A stretch of 31,335 nt of DNA from UBA4738 sp002413305 (GTDB lineage Bacteria; Actinomycetota; UBA4738). Under the pieces are notes generated by a model, which was not told the DNA's origin, did no database searches, and worked only from the letters and a program-made list of their open reading frames with translations. How positions within the stretch are numbered: the first letter of the stretch is position 1; the number at the start of each line of letters is the position of its first letter. The position numbers were made by a program, and so were the translations under genes. The stretch spans positions 1-31,335 of the forward strand of contig DAIUAM010000035.1 of assembly GCA_036847185.1 (NCBI GenBank), in the 5' to 3' direction. Positions 9,256 to 15,722 of this stretch are shown piece after piece.

Positions 9256-10907
9256 CCGGATTGCTAGAGAAGCTCACCGACGCCGGGCGCTCGCTCCAAA
9301 ACGTCTTCGCGAACCCGGGGCTGCGGCGAGTCGAGCTCGCCTTTGCCGGCTCGATCGTCGGCGACTGGGCATATGCGGTCGCGGTCGCGCTGTACGCATT
9401 CGAGCATGGCGGCGCGACCGCAGTCGGCGTGCTCGGCGTGATCCGATACCTCTCACTGGCCATTGTCACCCCGCTCACGTCGACGCTCGCCGACCGCTAC
9501 CCACGTCGGCTCGTGATGATCTCGTCCGACATCAGCCGAGCGGTGCTCGTATTCGCGGCGGCGGCGCTCATCGAATCGAATGGCCCATCGATCGCCGTGT
9601 ACGTCCTCGCGATCACTACCGCCATTTTTGGTTCGCCGTTCCGGTCGGCCCAGGCGTCGCTCCTACCTCAGCTCGCACGCGATCCGGGGGAACTGGCCGC
9701 GGCGAACGTCGCATCTTCGACGGTCGAGAGCATCGGTTTCTTCGCCGGCCCCGCACTCGCGGGTCTCTTGCTTGCAGTGACGGGCATCCCGGTCGTCTAC
9801 GCGCTTAACGCGCTCACTTTCCTGTGGTCGGCCGCGCTCGTGTTCGGGCTTCGGATGCCCACAAGAGAGGGTGAGTCGCGGGCGGACGGGGATCGGCCTC
9901 GTGGGAGTTTTGTCTCCGAAGTGGCCGCCGGGTATCGCGTTATCCTCGGCGACCGTGACCTCCGCCTGCTCATCGGCCTCTATTGCGGGCAGACGGTGGT
10001 GGCGGGGGCTTCCCTGGTCTTCACGGTCTCGATCGCGCTTGACTTGCTCAACATCGGTCGGTCGGGGCTGGGATTCCTCGACGCCACGCTCGGTGTCGGC
10101 GGTCTCATTGGAGGCTTCCTCGCGCTCGTGCTCGCGCAGCGAGGCCGGCTCGCGCGCGACTTCGGCATTGGGGTGGTCCTGTGGTCGGCTCCATTGCTCC
10201 TAGTCGCCATCTCGCCGACCCTCGGAGCCGCCGTCGCGGTCATGGTGCTACTCGGGCTCGCCAACTCCGTTGTCGATGTCAACGCGTACACGATCCTGCA
10301 GCGGATGGCACCGGAGAACGTTATGGCACGCGTATTCGGAGCGATGCATAGCGCGGTGATCGGCGGCATGGCGCTCGGCGCGGGGCTGATGCCGCTCCTC
10401 ATCGCGACGGTCGGGATCCGCTGGGGGCTCGTGGTCGTGGGTGGGGGGGTGAGCGCCCTGGTCCTCCTCGGGGCGAAGGGCTTGCGCAGGATCGACGTCA
10501 TCGCGCTCGTGCCGCCGAGCCTCCAACTCTTGCGCGGGGTTTCGTTGCTCGCCTTGCTCCCGGAGCCGACGCTTGAACGGCTCGCGCGCACGACCGTGCG
10601 CGTCGAGGCAGCGCCTGGCGACGTCGTCATCCGCGAAGGCGACCACGGCGATCGCTTCTACGTGATCGAGAGTGGCACAGTCGAGGTCACGAAGGCGGGC
10701 CGTCACGTAGCGAATCTCGGTCCAGGCGACTACGTCGGGGAGATCGCGTTGCTGCGCGACGTGCCTCGGACGGCTACCGTGACTGCGACGAGCGCAAGTG
10801 TCCTACAGGCTCTCGACCGCGCGCATTTCATCCCCGCCGTGACGGGCCACGGAGGTAGCCTGGAGGCTGCTGAGACGGCGATAACCACCCGGCTCGCGAT
10901 GCTCTGA
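9252..10907 (+). CDS. MFS transporter with C-terminal cyclic-nucleotide-binding domain
   Basis: A 551-residue fusion. Residues about 15-415 are a major facilitator of the MFS_3/EntS-like group, with about 12 hydrophobic segments and the loop-2 signature region LADRYPRRLVM. Residues about 430-545 form a CRP-like cNMP-binding domain with the phosphate-binding cassette GEIALLRDVPRTATV (G496, E497 and the conserved Arg present). This suggests export of a small molecule gated by a cyclic nucleotide or similar ligand in the cytoplasm; the substrate is unknown. The GTG start overlaps the upstream ORF stop (GTGA) and follows a G-rich ribosome-binding site. A perfect 10-bp hairpin follows the gene. 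It is the only intact large gene of the integrated element, hence its cargo. Confidence 0.88.
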   Translation: MTGLLEKLTDAGRSLQNVFANPGLRRVELAFAGSIVGDWAYAVAVALYAFEHGGATAVGVLGVIRYLSLAIVTPLTSTLADRYPRRLVMISSDISRAVLVFAAAALIESNGPSIAVYVLAITTAIFGSPFRSAQASLLPQLARDPGELAAANVASSTVESIGFFAGPALAGLLLAVTGIPVVYALNALTFLWSAALVFGLRMPTREGESRADGDRPRGSFVSEVAAGYRVILGDRDLRLLIGLYCGQTVVAGASLVFTVSIALDLLNIGRSGLGFLDATLGVGGLIGGFLALVLAQRGRLARDFGIGVVLWSAPLLLVAISPTLGAAVAVMVLLGLANSVVDVNAYTILQRMAPENVMARVFGAMHSAVIGGMALGAGLMPLLIATVGIRWGLVVVGGGVSALVLLGAKGLRRIDVIALVPPSLQLLRGVSLLALLPEPTLERLARTTVRVEAAPGDVVIREGDHGDRFYVIESGTVEVTKAGRHVANLGPGDYVGEIALLRDVPRTATVTATSASVLQALDRAHFIPAVTGHGGSLEAAETAITTRLAML

Positions 10908-10925
10908 CAGAGGGACGATGGGATG

Positions 10926-10950
10926 GGCATCTGATAGATGATCAGATGCC
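10926..10950 (+). terminator. Terminator hairpin after the MFS-cNMP gene
   Basis: GGCATCTGAT (10926-10935) and ATCAGATGCC (10941-10950) form a perfect 10-bp stem with a five-base loop, 18 bases after the stop codon. It is less GC-rich than the other hairpins in the window, in line with foreign origin. Confidence 0.65.
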
Positions 10951-11166
10951 GCCTGCTCTTATCCTCTTCGACATGAAGCCAGGCAGGTCCCGACAACATG
11001 AACGCGGGGCGGGGTTCAACCGAACCCTCCCGGCGAACATGGCCTGGATTCGCCATAGCCTCCATGACCCCAATTGAGTTGCCGGACCACTTGCTAACGA
11101 TCGTTCGCGCTTCTGGCGCCGTTCGGCGAACCGTCAACGTGACCGAGCGTGCCGACGAGCTCGGGG

Positions 11167-11525
11167 TCAGTCCGAGTCCTTCACCACGTGCACGTCCGTC
11201 AGTCCGAGCTGGCGGAGGCCCTCCAGCACGACCAGCTCCAGGGTCTCGCGCGGGATCCCGGCCAGGCCGCCCTCGGCGTGGGCCGCAAGCGCCCGTGCCT
11301 CTGCGGTGGAGCTGGCGTATCGGGCGACCATCGCTCTCGACTTCCACCCGGTGATCCGCATGAGATCGTTCTCGCCGCCACCAGATGCCAGCCACTCGTG
11401 GACGAACGTGTGCCGGAGCTGGTGGGTATGGATCCGGCCGACCCCGGCCTCGCCGCTCCGGAGATTGATGAGCGGACGCCCGCCGATCTGATCGAGGGAT
11501 CCATGGGCGAGCGATTGGTGCCCGT
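11167..11525 (-). pseudogene. C-terminal fragment of a tyrosine recombinase (phage-type integrase)
   Basis: Reading the minus strand from about 11525 to the TGA at 11167 gives the end of a tyrosine integrase. Box II appears as HTHQLRHTF, followed by GGGENDLMRITGWKS (the His/Trp position) and the likely nucleophile in AMVARYA. It ends about 45 residues after that tyrosine. The frame is open only back to about 11577 and lacks the N-terminal arm-binding, core-binding and box I (first Arg) regions, so most of the protein is gone. The segment before AGVGRIH aligns poorly by eye, which suggests a deletion junction or frameshift. It lies just inside the right end of the element. Confidence 0.75.
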
Positions 11526-11528
11526 TGC

Positions 11529-11547
11529 GTGCTAACGCTGTGCTAAC
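11529..11547. repeat. Right GTGCTAAC pair (putative integrase arm site)
   Basis: GTGCTAAC at 11529-11536 and 11540-11547, separated by GCT, matching the left pair at 8613-8631 in sequence, orientation and spacing. It lies about 140 bases inside attR. Confidence 0.6.
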
Positions 11548-11684
11548 GGACCCGCCGCCAAGAGGCGTCAGATGCCATCAGCAGACGTCACGTACGCTGA
11601 GGGGAATCCTGGGAACGACCTGGTCAGCGACACTATCCGACACTCGACGGCACCAGGCGACATGGTCGATCGATGCCCTCACCG

Positions 11685-11729
11685 GACTTGTAATCGCTAG
11701 GTCGTGGGTTCGAATCCCACCGCCAGCTC
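11685..11729 (+). repeat. attR: right 45-bp copy of the tRNA-Thr 3' half
   Basis: Exact copy of 8511-8555 without the tRNA 5' half, so it is not a functional tRNA gene. It marks the chromosomal side of the element; sequence from 11730 on should be the original flank of tRNA-Thr. Confidence 0.9.
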
Positions 11730-11742
11730 CCTCCCATTGTGA

Positions 11743-11784
11743 TGTCGGGACATCGTTTACACGTGTCTCGGGACATCCTTTACC
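11743..11784. repeat. Two tandem 19-bp repeats resembling IS481-type ends
   Basis: TGTCGGGACATCGTTTACA (11743-11761) and TCTCGGGACATCCTTTACC (11766-11784) agree at 15 of 19 positions. Tandem GGGACATC-nTTTAC motifs of this kind occur next to IS481-family transposases in actinobacteria (from memory, not searched). No transposase is present, so this would be a solo end or scar. The stop codon of the ligase gene lies within the second copy. Confidence 0.45.
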
Positions 11785-13318
11785 AACCCGGCTCATCGTG
11801 GATCGCCCGGACCGTCTGGATCGTGTCGGCGTCCTGCGGCCGCTTGTCGGCCCGGTAGCCCTTGATCCGCGCGAACCGCAGAGCGAGCCCGGCCGGATAG
11901 CGCGAGCTGGACTGCACCCCATCGAAGGCGACTTCGACCACCAGCTCGGGACGGACGTAGACGGTCCATTCGTCGCGATGGGTCTCGAGCTGCTGGAACC
12001 GTTCGGTCTGCCAGGCCAGCATCTCGTCGGTCATGCCCTTGAACGTCTTCCCGAGCATCACGAACTCACCGCTCTCCGGGTCTCGCGCGCCGAGGTGGAG
12101 GTTCGAAAGCCAACCCCGCCGCCGCCCGTGTCCCCACTCGGCGGCCAGGACGACCAGGTCCAGGGTGTGGGCCCGCTTCACCTTCAGCCAGCTCGCCCCC
12201 CGCCGGCCGGCTTCGTACGGCGCGCCCAGCGCCTTCACCATCACTCCTTCGTGGCCGCGCCGGATCGCGTCGTCCAGGAACGCGCCGGCCTCCTCCACCG
12301 AGTCCGTCTCGATCCGGGGTGCCCGGTGGGGCCCGGGGACCGTTTCGGCCAGCGCATCGAACCGCTCCCGGCTCGGCCGGTCGATGAGGTCCTCCCCGTC
12401 GAGGTGGAGCAGGTCGAAGAAGAAAGGTGAGAGCGGGGTGGTTCGGCGCGTTTCGGGCGCGTCCAGCCGGCTGCCGAACCGGCTCATCGTGACCTGGAAG
12501 CGATGCGGGGGCCCGTTCGGCGTGATCGCGATCGCTTCTCCGTCCAGGATCAGTGCGCGCGCCGGCAGCTCGAGGGCCCGCTCCACGACCTCCGGGACCC
12601 GCGAGGTGATGTCGGCGAGGTTCCGGGTGAAGGCGCGGACCTCGCGGTCCAGCCGGTGGACCTGGATGCGGGCGCCGTCGAACTTCCATTCGACCGCCGC
12701 CCGCCCGCCGATCCTGGCCAGCGCATCGGCCGGGTCGGTCGCGGTCTGGGCGAGCATCGGCTGGACCGGCTGCAGGACCGTGAGGCGGAAGGCGGTAAGC
12801 CCGGGAGCGCCTTGTACCAGCGCGGCGCGCGCTATGGGTCCCAGCGCCCCGGCCACCATGAAGGCCCGGCGGATGTCGGACGCCACCAGCCCGGCGGCCT
12901 TGGCGACCGCTTCAACCATCAGGCCCTCCAAGGCTCCCTGCCGGATCTCGCCGCCGAGCAGGCCGAACAGGAAGTCGCGTTCCGGTTGCGTGGCCCTCGC
13001 GAACAGGTCGGCGAGCTCCCGCTTCCTGACAGCCTGCGAGCCAGGACCGGTGGCGGCCTGGATGCGGCCGAACGCTCGGTCTACCTCGAGCAGCTCCAGA
13101 GAGGGGGGTCCGCTCGCGGGAGGCGGAAGGTCGCGGAGGGCTGCCCATCCGACGCCGATCGAGCCCTGGGGGAGCTCACCCGAGAGGTACGCCACCGCGA
13201 CGGGTACCTCGTCGGGCCGCGCGCGCCGAAGGCACCCCGCCAAGCGCTCGATCTTGGCCAGCCGCCCCCGCGTCCCGGCCACCGAAGCGGACGTCCCCGC
13301 GATCTCCTCCAGCAGCAT
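11780..13318 (-). CDS. ATP-dependent DNA ligase (LigB-type)
   Basis: Seals DNA nicks through an adenylated lysine. The 512-residue protein has an N-terminal helical DNA-binding domain (1-190), then the adenylation domain with motif I EWKFDGARIQVH (nucleophile K212), DGEAIAI, FFFDLLHLDGEDL, EGVMVKALGAPYEAG and WLKVKRAHTLDLVV. An OB-fold domain with the end motif RFARIKGYRADK follows. Length fits the family. The last six residues (HDEPGW and stop) run into the IS481-like repeats at 11766-11784, so the natural C-terminus may have been altered slightly. Actinobacteria normally also have the essential NAD-dependent LigA, so this enzyme is probably accessory, in repair. It has no co-directional partner here. 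Confidence 0.95.
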   Translation of the reverse strand: MLLEEIAGTSASVAGTRGRLAKIERLAGCLRRARPDEVPVAVAYLSGELPQGSIGVGWAALRDLPPPASGPPSLELLEVDRAFGRIQAATGPGSQAVRKRELADLFARATQPERDFLFGLLGGEIRQGALEGLMVEAVAKAAGLVASDIRRAFMVAGALGPIARAALVQGAPGLTAFRLTVLQPVQPMLAQTATDPADALARIGGRAAVEWKFDGARIQVHRLDREVRAFTRNLADITSRVPEVVERALELPARALILDGEAIAITPNGPPHRFQVTMSRFGSRLDAPETRRTTPLSPFFFDLLHLDGEDLIDRPSRERFDALAETVPGPHRAPRIETDSVEEAGAFLDDAIRRGHEGVMVKALGAPYEAGRRGASWLKVKRAHTLDLVVLAAEWGHGRRRGWLSNLHLGARDPESGEFVMLGKTFKGMTDEMLAWQTERFQQLETHRDEWTVYVRPELVVEVAFDGVQSSSRYPAGLALRFARIKGYRADKRPQDADTIQTVRAIHDEPGW

Positions 13319-13558
13319 CCCTCCGATTCTCCGCCAGGCGCCGCCGCTCGCGCTGAGGCGTGCCTAAAGCGTGGCACCGCGGATACCCGATCGGGGGCGG
13401 CCGGGCATCCCCCGAACCGTACGGGTGCAGTACCCGTCGCGGCGCTTCGGTCCTGGGGAAGGGTGAGGCCACACGGGCCATGGAGTGGCGAGCGCGGTAC
13501 GCAAACCACCGCCGTTCGTCCCATCAATCCGGGTGGCCCCGAGGTCGATGCAAGAGCG
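13319..13558. other. Divergent intergenic region, ligase / zinc-ribbon gene
   Basis: 240 bases between divergent genes. An inverted repeat ACGGGT (13421-13426)-GCAGT-ACCCGT (13432-13437) could be an operator or hairpin. No consensus -10 box is convincing on either strand. The frame of the downstream gene is open across this region and antisense through the ligase, but I regard that as a shadow. Confidence 0.4.
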
Positions 13559-14926
13559 ATGTCCTTGGGGTCTGGACTTCGTCTTCCCGTCGCGGCCGCC
13601 ACAGCAGCGGACGTGACCATCGCCTGTCCCTGGTGCGGCCACCTGGTGGATGCCGCGACCGTATGCTCGGAGTGCGGCTCGCCCATCGATGAGTCGCAGA
13701 TCTCGAAACTGGCCGCCGAGGCCCGCCGCGCCGTGAAGCGTCTGGAGCAGTGGGCGGCCGAGGAGCGCACCAGCGAGGACTTCGGGCGCCGGGAAGAGGA
13801 AGCCGTGGCCAAGTGGTCCAACCGCGTTGGCGAGCGCAAGGCCGGGATCGAGGCCGAGCGGGCCGCGGCCGAACAGGCCGAGCGGGACGCGCAGGAGCGG
13901 GACCGGAGCCAACGCCAGGAGCGAGCCCACCGTGCGGCGGAGCGGCAGAAGGCCGCAGAGGACCGGCGTGAGGAGGAGCTTCGGCTTGCCGAAGAGCGCC
14001 GTAAGGAGCAGCTTCGGGCCGCGGAGCAGGCACGGGTGGAGCAGCTTCGGGCCGCGGCCGACGAGCGCCGGCGGAAGGAAGCGGAGGCGAGGGCCGCCAT
14101 GACGCGAGCGTCGGAGGCGAAGGCCGTCGCGGCACGGGAGGCGGAGCGGAGGCGCCGGGAGGAGGAGCGCGCCCGGCGGAAGGAGGAGATCGAACGCCGC
14201 CGGACCGAAGAGGCTGCGGAGCGCAGACGCAGGGAGGATGAGGCGCGACTCGCGGACGAGGAGGCTCGACGTATCGCGGAGGAGCATCGCCGGGCCGCGG
14301 AGCGGACTCGCCTGGCTGAGGAGACACGGCAGCGCGACGAGGCACGAGCGGCCGAGGCCGCTCGCAAGGCCGAGCGAACCCGTCAGCGGGAAGCCGCTCA
14401 GGCAGCCAAGGAGGAGGCTCGCCGGGCGAAGGAGCAAGCCCGGAAGGATGCGGAGCACGCTCGCGCCGAGGCAACAGCGCGCCGTGAGGCCGAGCAGCTC
14501 GCCCGGCAAGCGGCAGAGTCGCGAGCACGCCGCGAGGCGCAGGAGCGAGCCCGGAAGGAGGCGCAGGAGCGAGCCCGGCGGGAAGCGCAAGAGCGAGCCC
14601 GGCGGGAAGCGCAAGAGCGAGCCGAGCGGGAGGCCGAAGCTCGAGCGCGCCGCGAAGCGGATACGCGAGCCAGGCAGGAGGAATCGGAGCGTGCCCTCCG
14701 CGAGTCGGAACAGAAGGCCGCCCGCGCCCGCGAGCAGGAGGAAGCCCGCAAACGCGCAGAGGAGCAAAGGCCCCCGGAGGCGGAGCGACCGACCCGCACC
14801 GCCCGCCAATCCCGGCCCCGGAACGTTGTGGTGATCGATCAGCCCGCCGAGGAGACCATGGCTGACGAGAGCGCGTCCCGCCTCGAGGTGATCCGGGAAC
14901 TCCGAGCGCTCCTCGAGGTCGAGTAG
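13559..14926 (+). CDS. Zinc-ribbon protein with long charged single-helix/coiled-coil
   Basis: 455 residues, unrecognised as a named family. The N-terminus carries a four-cysteine zinc ribbon (C23, C26, C36, C39; CPWCGH and CSECGS). From about residue 45 to 420 the sequence is almost wholly Arg, Glu, Ala, Lys and Gln, with no proline or glycine for long stretches. That predicts an extended coiled coil or a stable single alpha-helix. Residues 325-356 are four exact or near-exact octads REAQERAR, encoded by 24-bp tandem repeats. A Pro-containing linker follows, then a short helical end (SRLEVIRELRALLEVE). The start is uncertain: ATG 13559 has only GAGG about 14 bases upstream; GTG 13613 (VTIACPWCGH) would begin directly at the ribbon. 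Opposite-strand ORFs here are artefacts of the repetitive codons. Confidence 0.75.
   Translation: MSLGSGLRLPVAAATAADVTIACPWCGHLVDAATVCSECGSPIDESQISKLAAEARRAVKRLEQWAAEERTSEDFGRREEEAVAKWSNRVGERKAGIEAERAAAEQAERDAQERDRSQRQERAHRAAERQKAAEDRREEELRLAEERRKEQLRAAEQARVEQLRAAADERRRKEAEARAAMTRASEAKAVAAREAERRRREEERARRKEEIERRRTEEAAERRRREDEARLADEEARRIAEEHRRAAERTRLAEETRQRDEARAAEAARKAERTRQREAAQAAKEEARRAKEQARKDAEHARAEATARREAEQLARQAAESRARREAQERARKEAQERARREAQERARREAQERAEREAEARARREADTRARQEESERALRESEQKAARAREQEEARKRAEEQRPPEAERPTRTARQSRPRNVVVIDQPAEETMADESASRLEVIRELRALLEVE
14531..14626 (+). repeat. Four 24-bp tandem repeats inside the charged-helix gene
   Basis: Units at 14531, 14555, 14579 and 14603, each coding REAQERAR or a one-residue variant (KEAQERAR, REAQERAE). 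Units 3 and 4 are identical except at the last codon, which points to recent slippage or duplication. Confidence 0.8.
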
Positions 14927-14991
14927 GCGCCCGTTCCTGCGGTCCCGTTCGTTCGCGTCCCACGCGCGGGTAAGGCACCATTCGTTTCGCC

Positions 14992-15612
14992 ATGAGAGCC
15001 ACGCCAGCGCTCGACGTGTACGTCCTGACCTCCGCAGGCCTGGTCTCCGGCCGGACCCACCGCGAGGTCGCCCTTGCCGCGATGGAGGGAGGTGCCCGGG
15101 CGGTGCAGCTTCGGGCCCCCGAGCTCACCGATCCGGAGCTGCTCACGCTGGCGACGGAGCTCGCTGGCGAGGCACGGAATTACGGGGTGCTCTTCGTGGT
15201 CAACGACCGGATCGGGGTGGCCCTCGAATCCGCTGCCGGCGGTGCCCACGTCGGCCAGAGCGACGACCCCCTGACGGCTCGAGAACGATTGGGAGAAACC
15301 GCGATCCTGGGGATCAGCGTCGATTCTCCGGCCCAGGCCCGGGAAGCGGAGGCCGCCGGGGCCGATTACCTGGCGGTAACCGTGTGGGCTACGAGGACGA
15401 AGCCCGGGGCGCAGCCCCATGGTCTGGACGGCCTTCGCGCCGTGGCATCGGCCACCACGTTGCCGGTGGTGGGCATCGGCGGGATCGACGCCACGAGCGC
15501 GCCGGCGGTGATCGCGGCGGGCGCGGCGGGGGTCGCCGTGGTGTCGGTGGTCGGCGCCGCCGCGGACCCGGTGGCCGCGACGCGTGAGCTGGTCGAAGCC
15601 GTCCGGCGGTAG
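14992..15612 (+). CDS. thiE: Thiamine-phosphate synthase ThiE (divergent)
   Basis: Expected to join HMP-diphosphate and thiazole phosphate to thiamine phosphate. The 206-residue TIM-barrel matches ThiE through VQLR (Q39, R41), VVNDR (N71, D72), HVGQSD (D91), GIS (S109), TRTK (T134, T136, K137) and the C-terminal GIGGI phosphate loop. Compared with Bacillus subtilis ThiE, the lysine of QFREK is replaced by proline (P43), and the glycines of the GLGPIYPT segment are replaced (LAVTVWAT). It may therefore be a slow or altered enzyme, or a TenI-like paralogue (TenI has the same fold but a different reaction). The ATG at 14992 has no strong ribosome-binding site. A TPP riboswitch lies just downstream, not upstream; its promoter overlaps the thiE stop. 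Confidence 0.82.
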   Translation: MRATPALDVYVLTSAGLVSGRTHREVALAAMEGGARAVQLRAPELTDPELLTLATELAGEARNYGVLFVVNDRIGVALESAAGGAHVGQSDDPLTARERLGETAILGISVDSPAQAREAEAAGADYLAVTVWATRTKPGAQPHGLDGLRAVASATTLPVVGIGGIDATSAPAVIAAGAAGVAVVSVVGAAADPVAATRELVEAVRR

Positions 15613-15615
15613 ACT
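15610..15615 (+). promoter_or_regulatory. -10 box for the TPP-riboswitch transcript
   Basis: TAGACT overlaps the thiE stop codon (15610-15612). A start near 15622 would place the whole TPP aptamer at the very 5' end of the transcript. Confidence 0.4.
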
Positions 15616-15624
15616 CGCGGGCGG

Positions 15625-15716
15625 ACGCGGGAGCTTGGACGAACCGGGCTGAGAGGGTGCCTGAAGCCGGTGCCGACCGCACGAACCTGATCCGGATAAT
15701 GCCGGCGAAGGGAGGG
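15625..15716 (+). promoter_or_regulatory. TPP (THI-box) riboswitch
   Basis: All conserved THI-box blocks are present in order: GGGCTGAGA with CTGAGA at 15649-15654, a P3 stem from GGTGCC (15656-15661) and GGTGCC (15669-15674) pairing through two G-T wobbles around a seven-base loop, GACCGC, GAACCTGATCCGGATAATGCC (split across 15683-15703) and the closing GAAGGGA (15707-15713). The ribosome-binding site GGGAGGGG (15710-15717) overlaps the closing strand and lies five bases before the GTG at 15723. Thiamine diphosphate binding should therefore hide it directly, giving translational repression. No separate terminator hairpin is visible between the aptamer and the gene. Confidence 0.93.
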
Positions 15717-15722
15717 GTCGAC

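Larger units (their letters stand above)
8511..11729. mobile_element. Small tRNA-Thr-integrated element, probably immobilised
   Basis: A 45-base perfect direct repeat bounds this region: the 3' half of tRNA-Thr (8511-8555) and an orphan copy (11685-11729). That is the footprint of site-specific integration by a tyrosine recombinase. The excised circle would be 3,174 bp. Inside each end lies a GTGCTAAC pair with the same three-base spacing, the layout of integrase arm sites. Contents: a small secreted-protein ORF, an MFS-cNMP fusion transporter, a terminator, and only the C-terminal part of an integrase. With the integrase broken, the element probably cannot move on its own. Codons in the transporter look less GC-biased than in the flanking housekeeping genes. 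Confidence 0.85.

Noticed and set aside
11064..11354. Plus-strand frame MTPIELPDHLLTIVRASGAV... in the element
   Set aside because: The first 35 residues look protein-like, but the frame then runs antisense through the integrase fragment and has no ribosome-binding site. At most a remnant.
12503..13558. Upstream extension of the charged-helix gene across the ligase (open frame from 12503)
   Set aside because: It is antisense to conserved ligase domains; the zinc ribbon at 13623 onward marks the natural N-terminus.
13364..15146. Large minus-strand ORFs (481 and 540 residues) opposite the charged-helix gene
   Set aside because: Produced by the repetitive Arg/Glu/Ala codons; their products are Pro/Leu/Ser-rich low complexity.
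15657..15722. Earlier starts for the AIRS-like gene, including the ATG at 15699
   Set aside because: They lie inside the TPP aptamer; GTG 15723 follows a strong ribosome-binding site.
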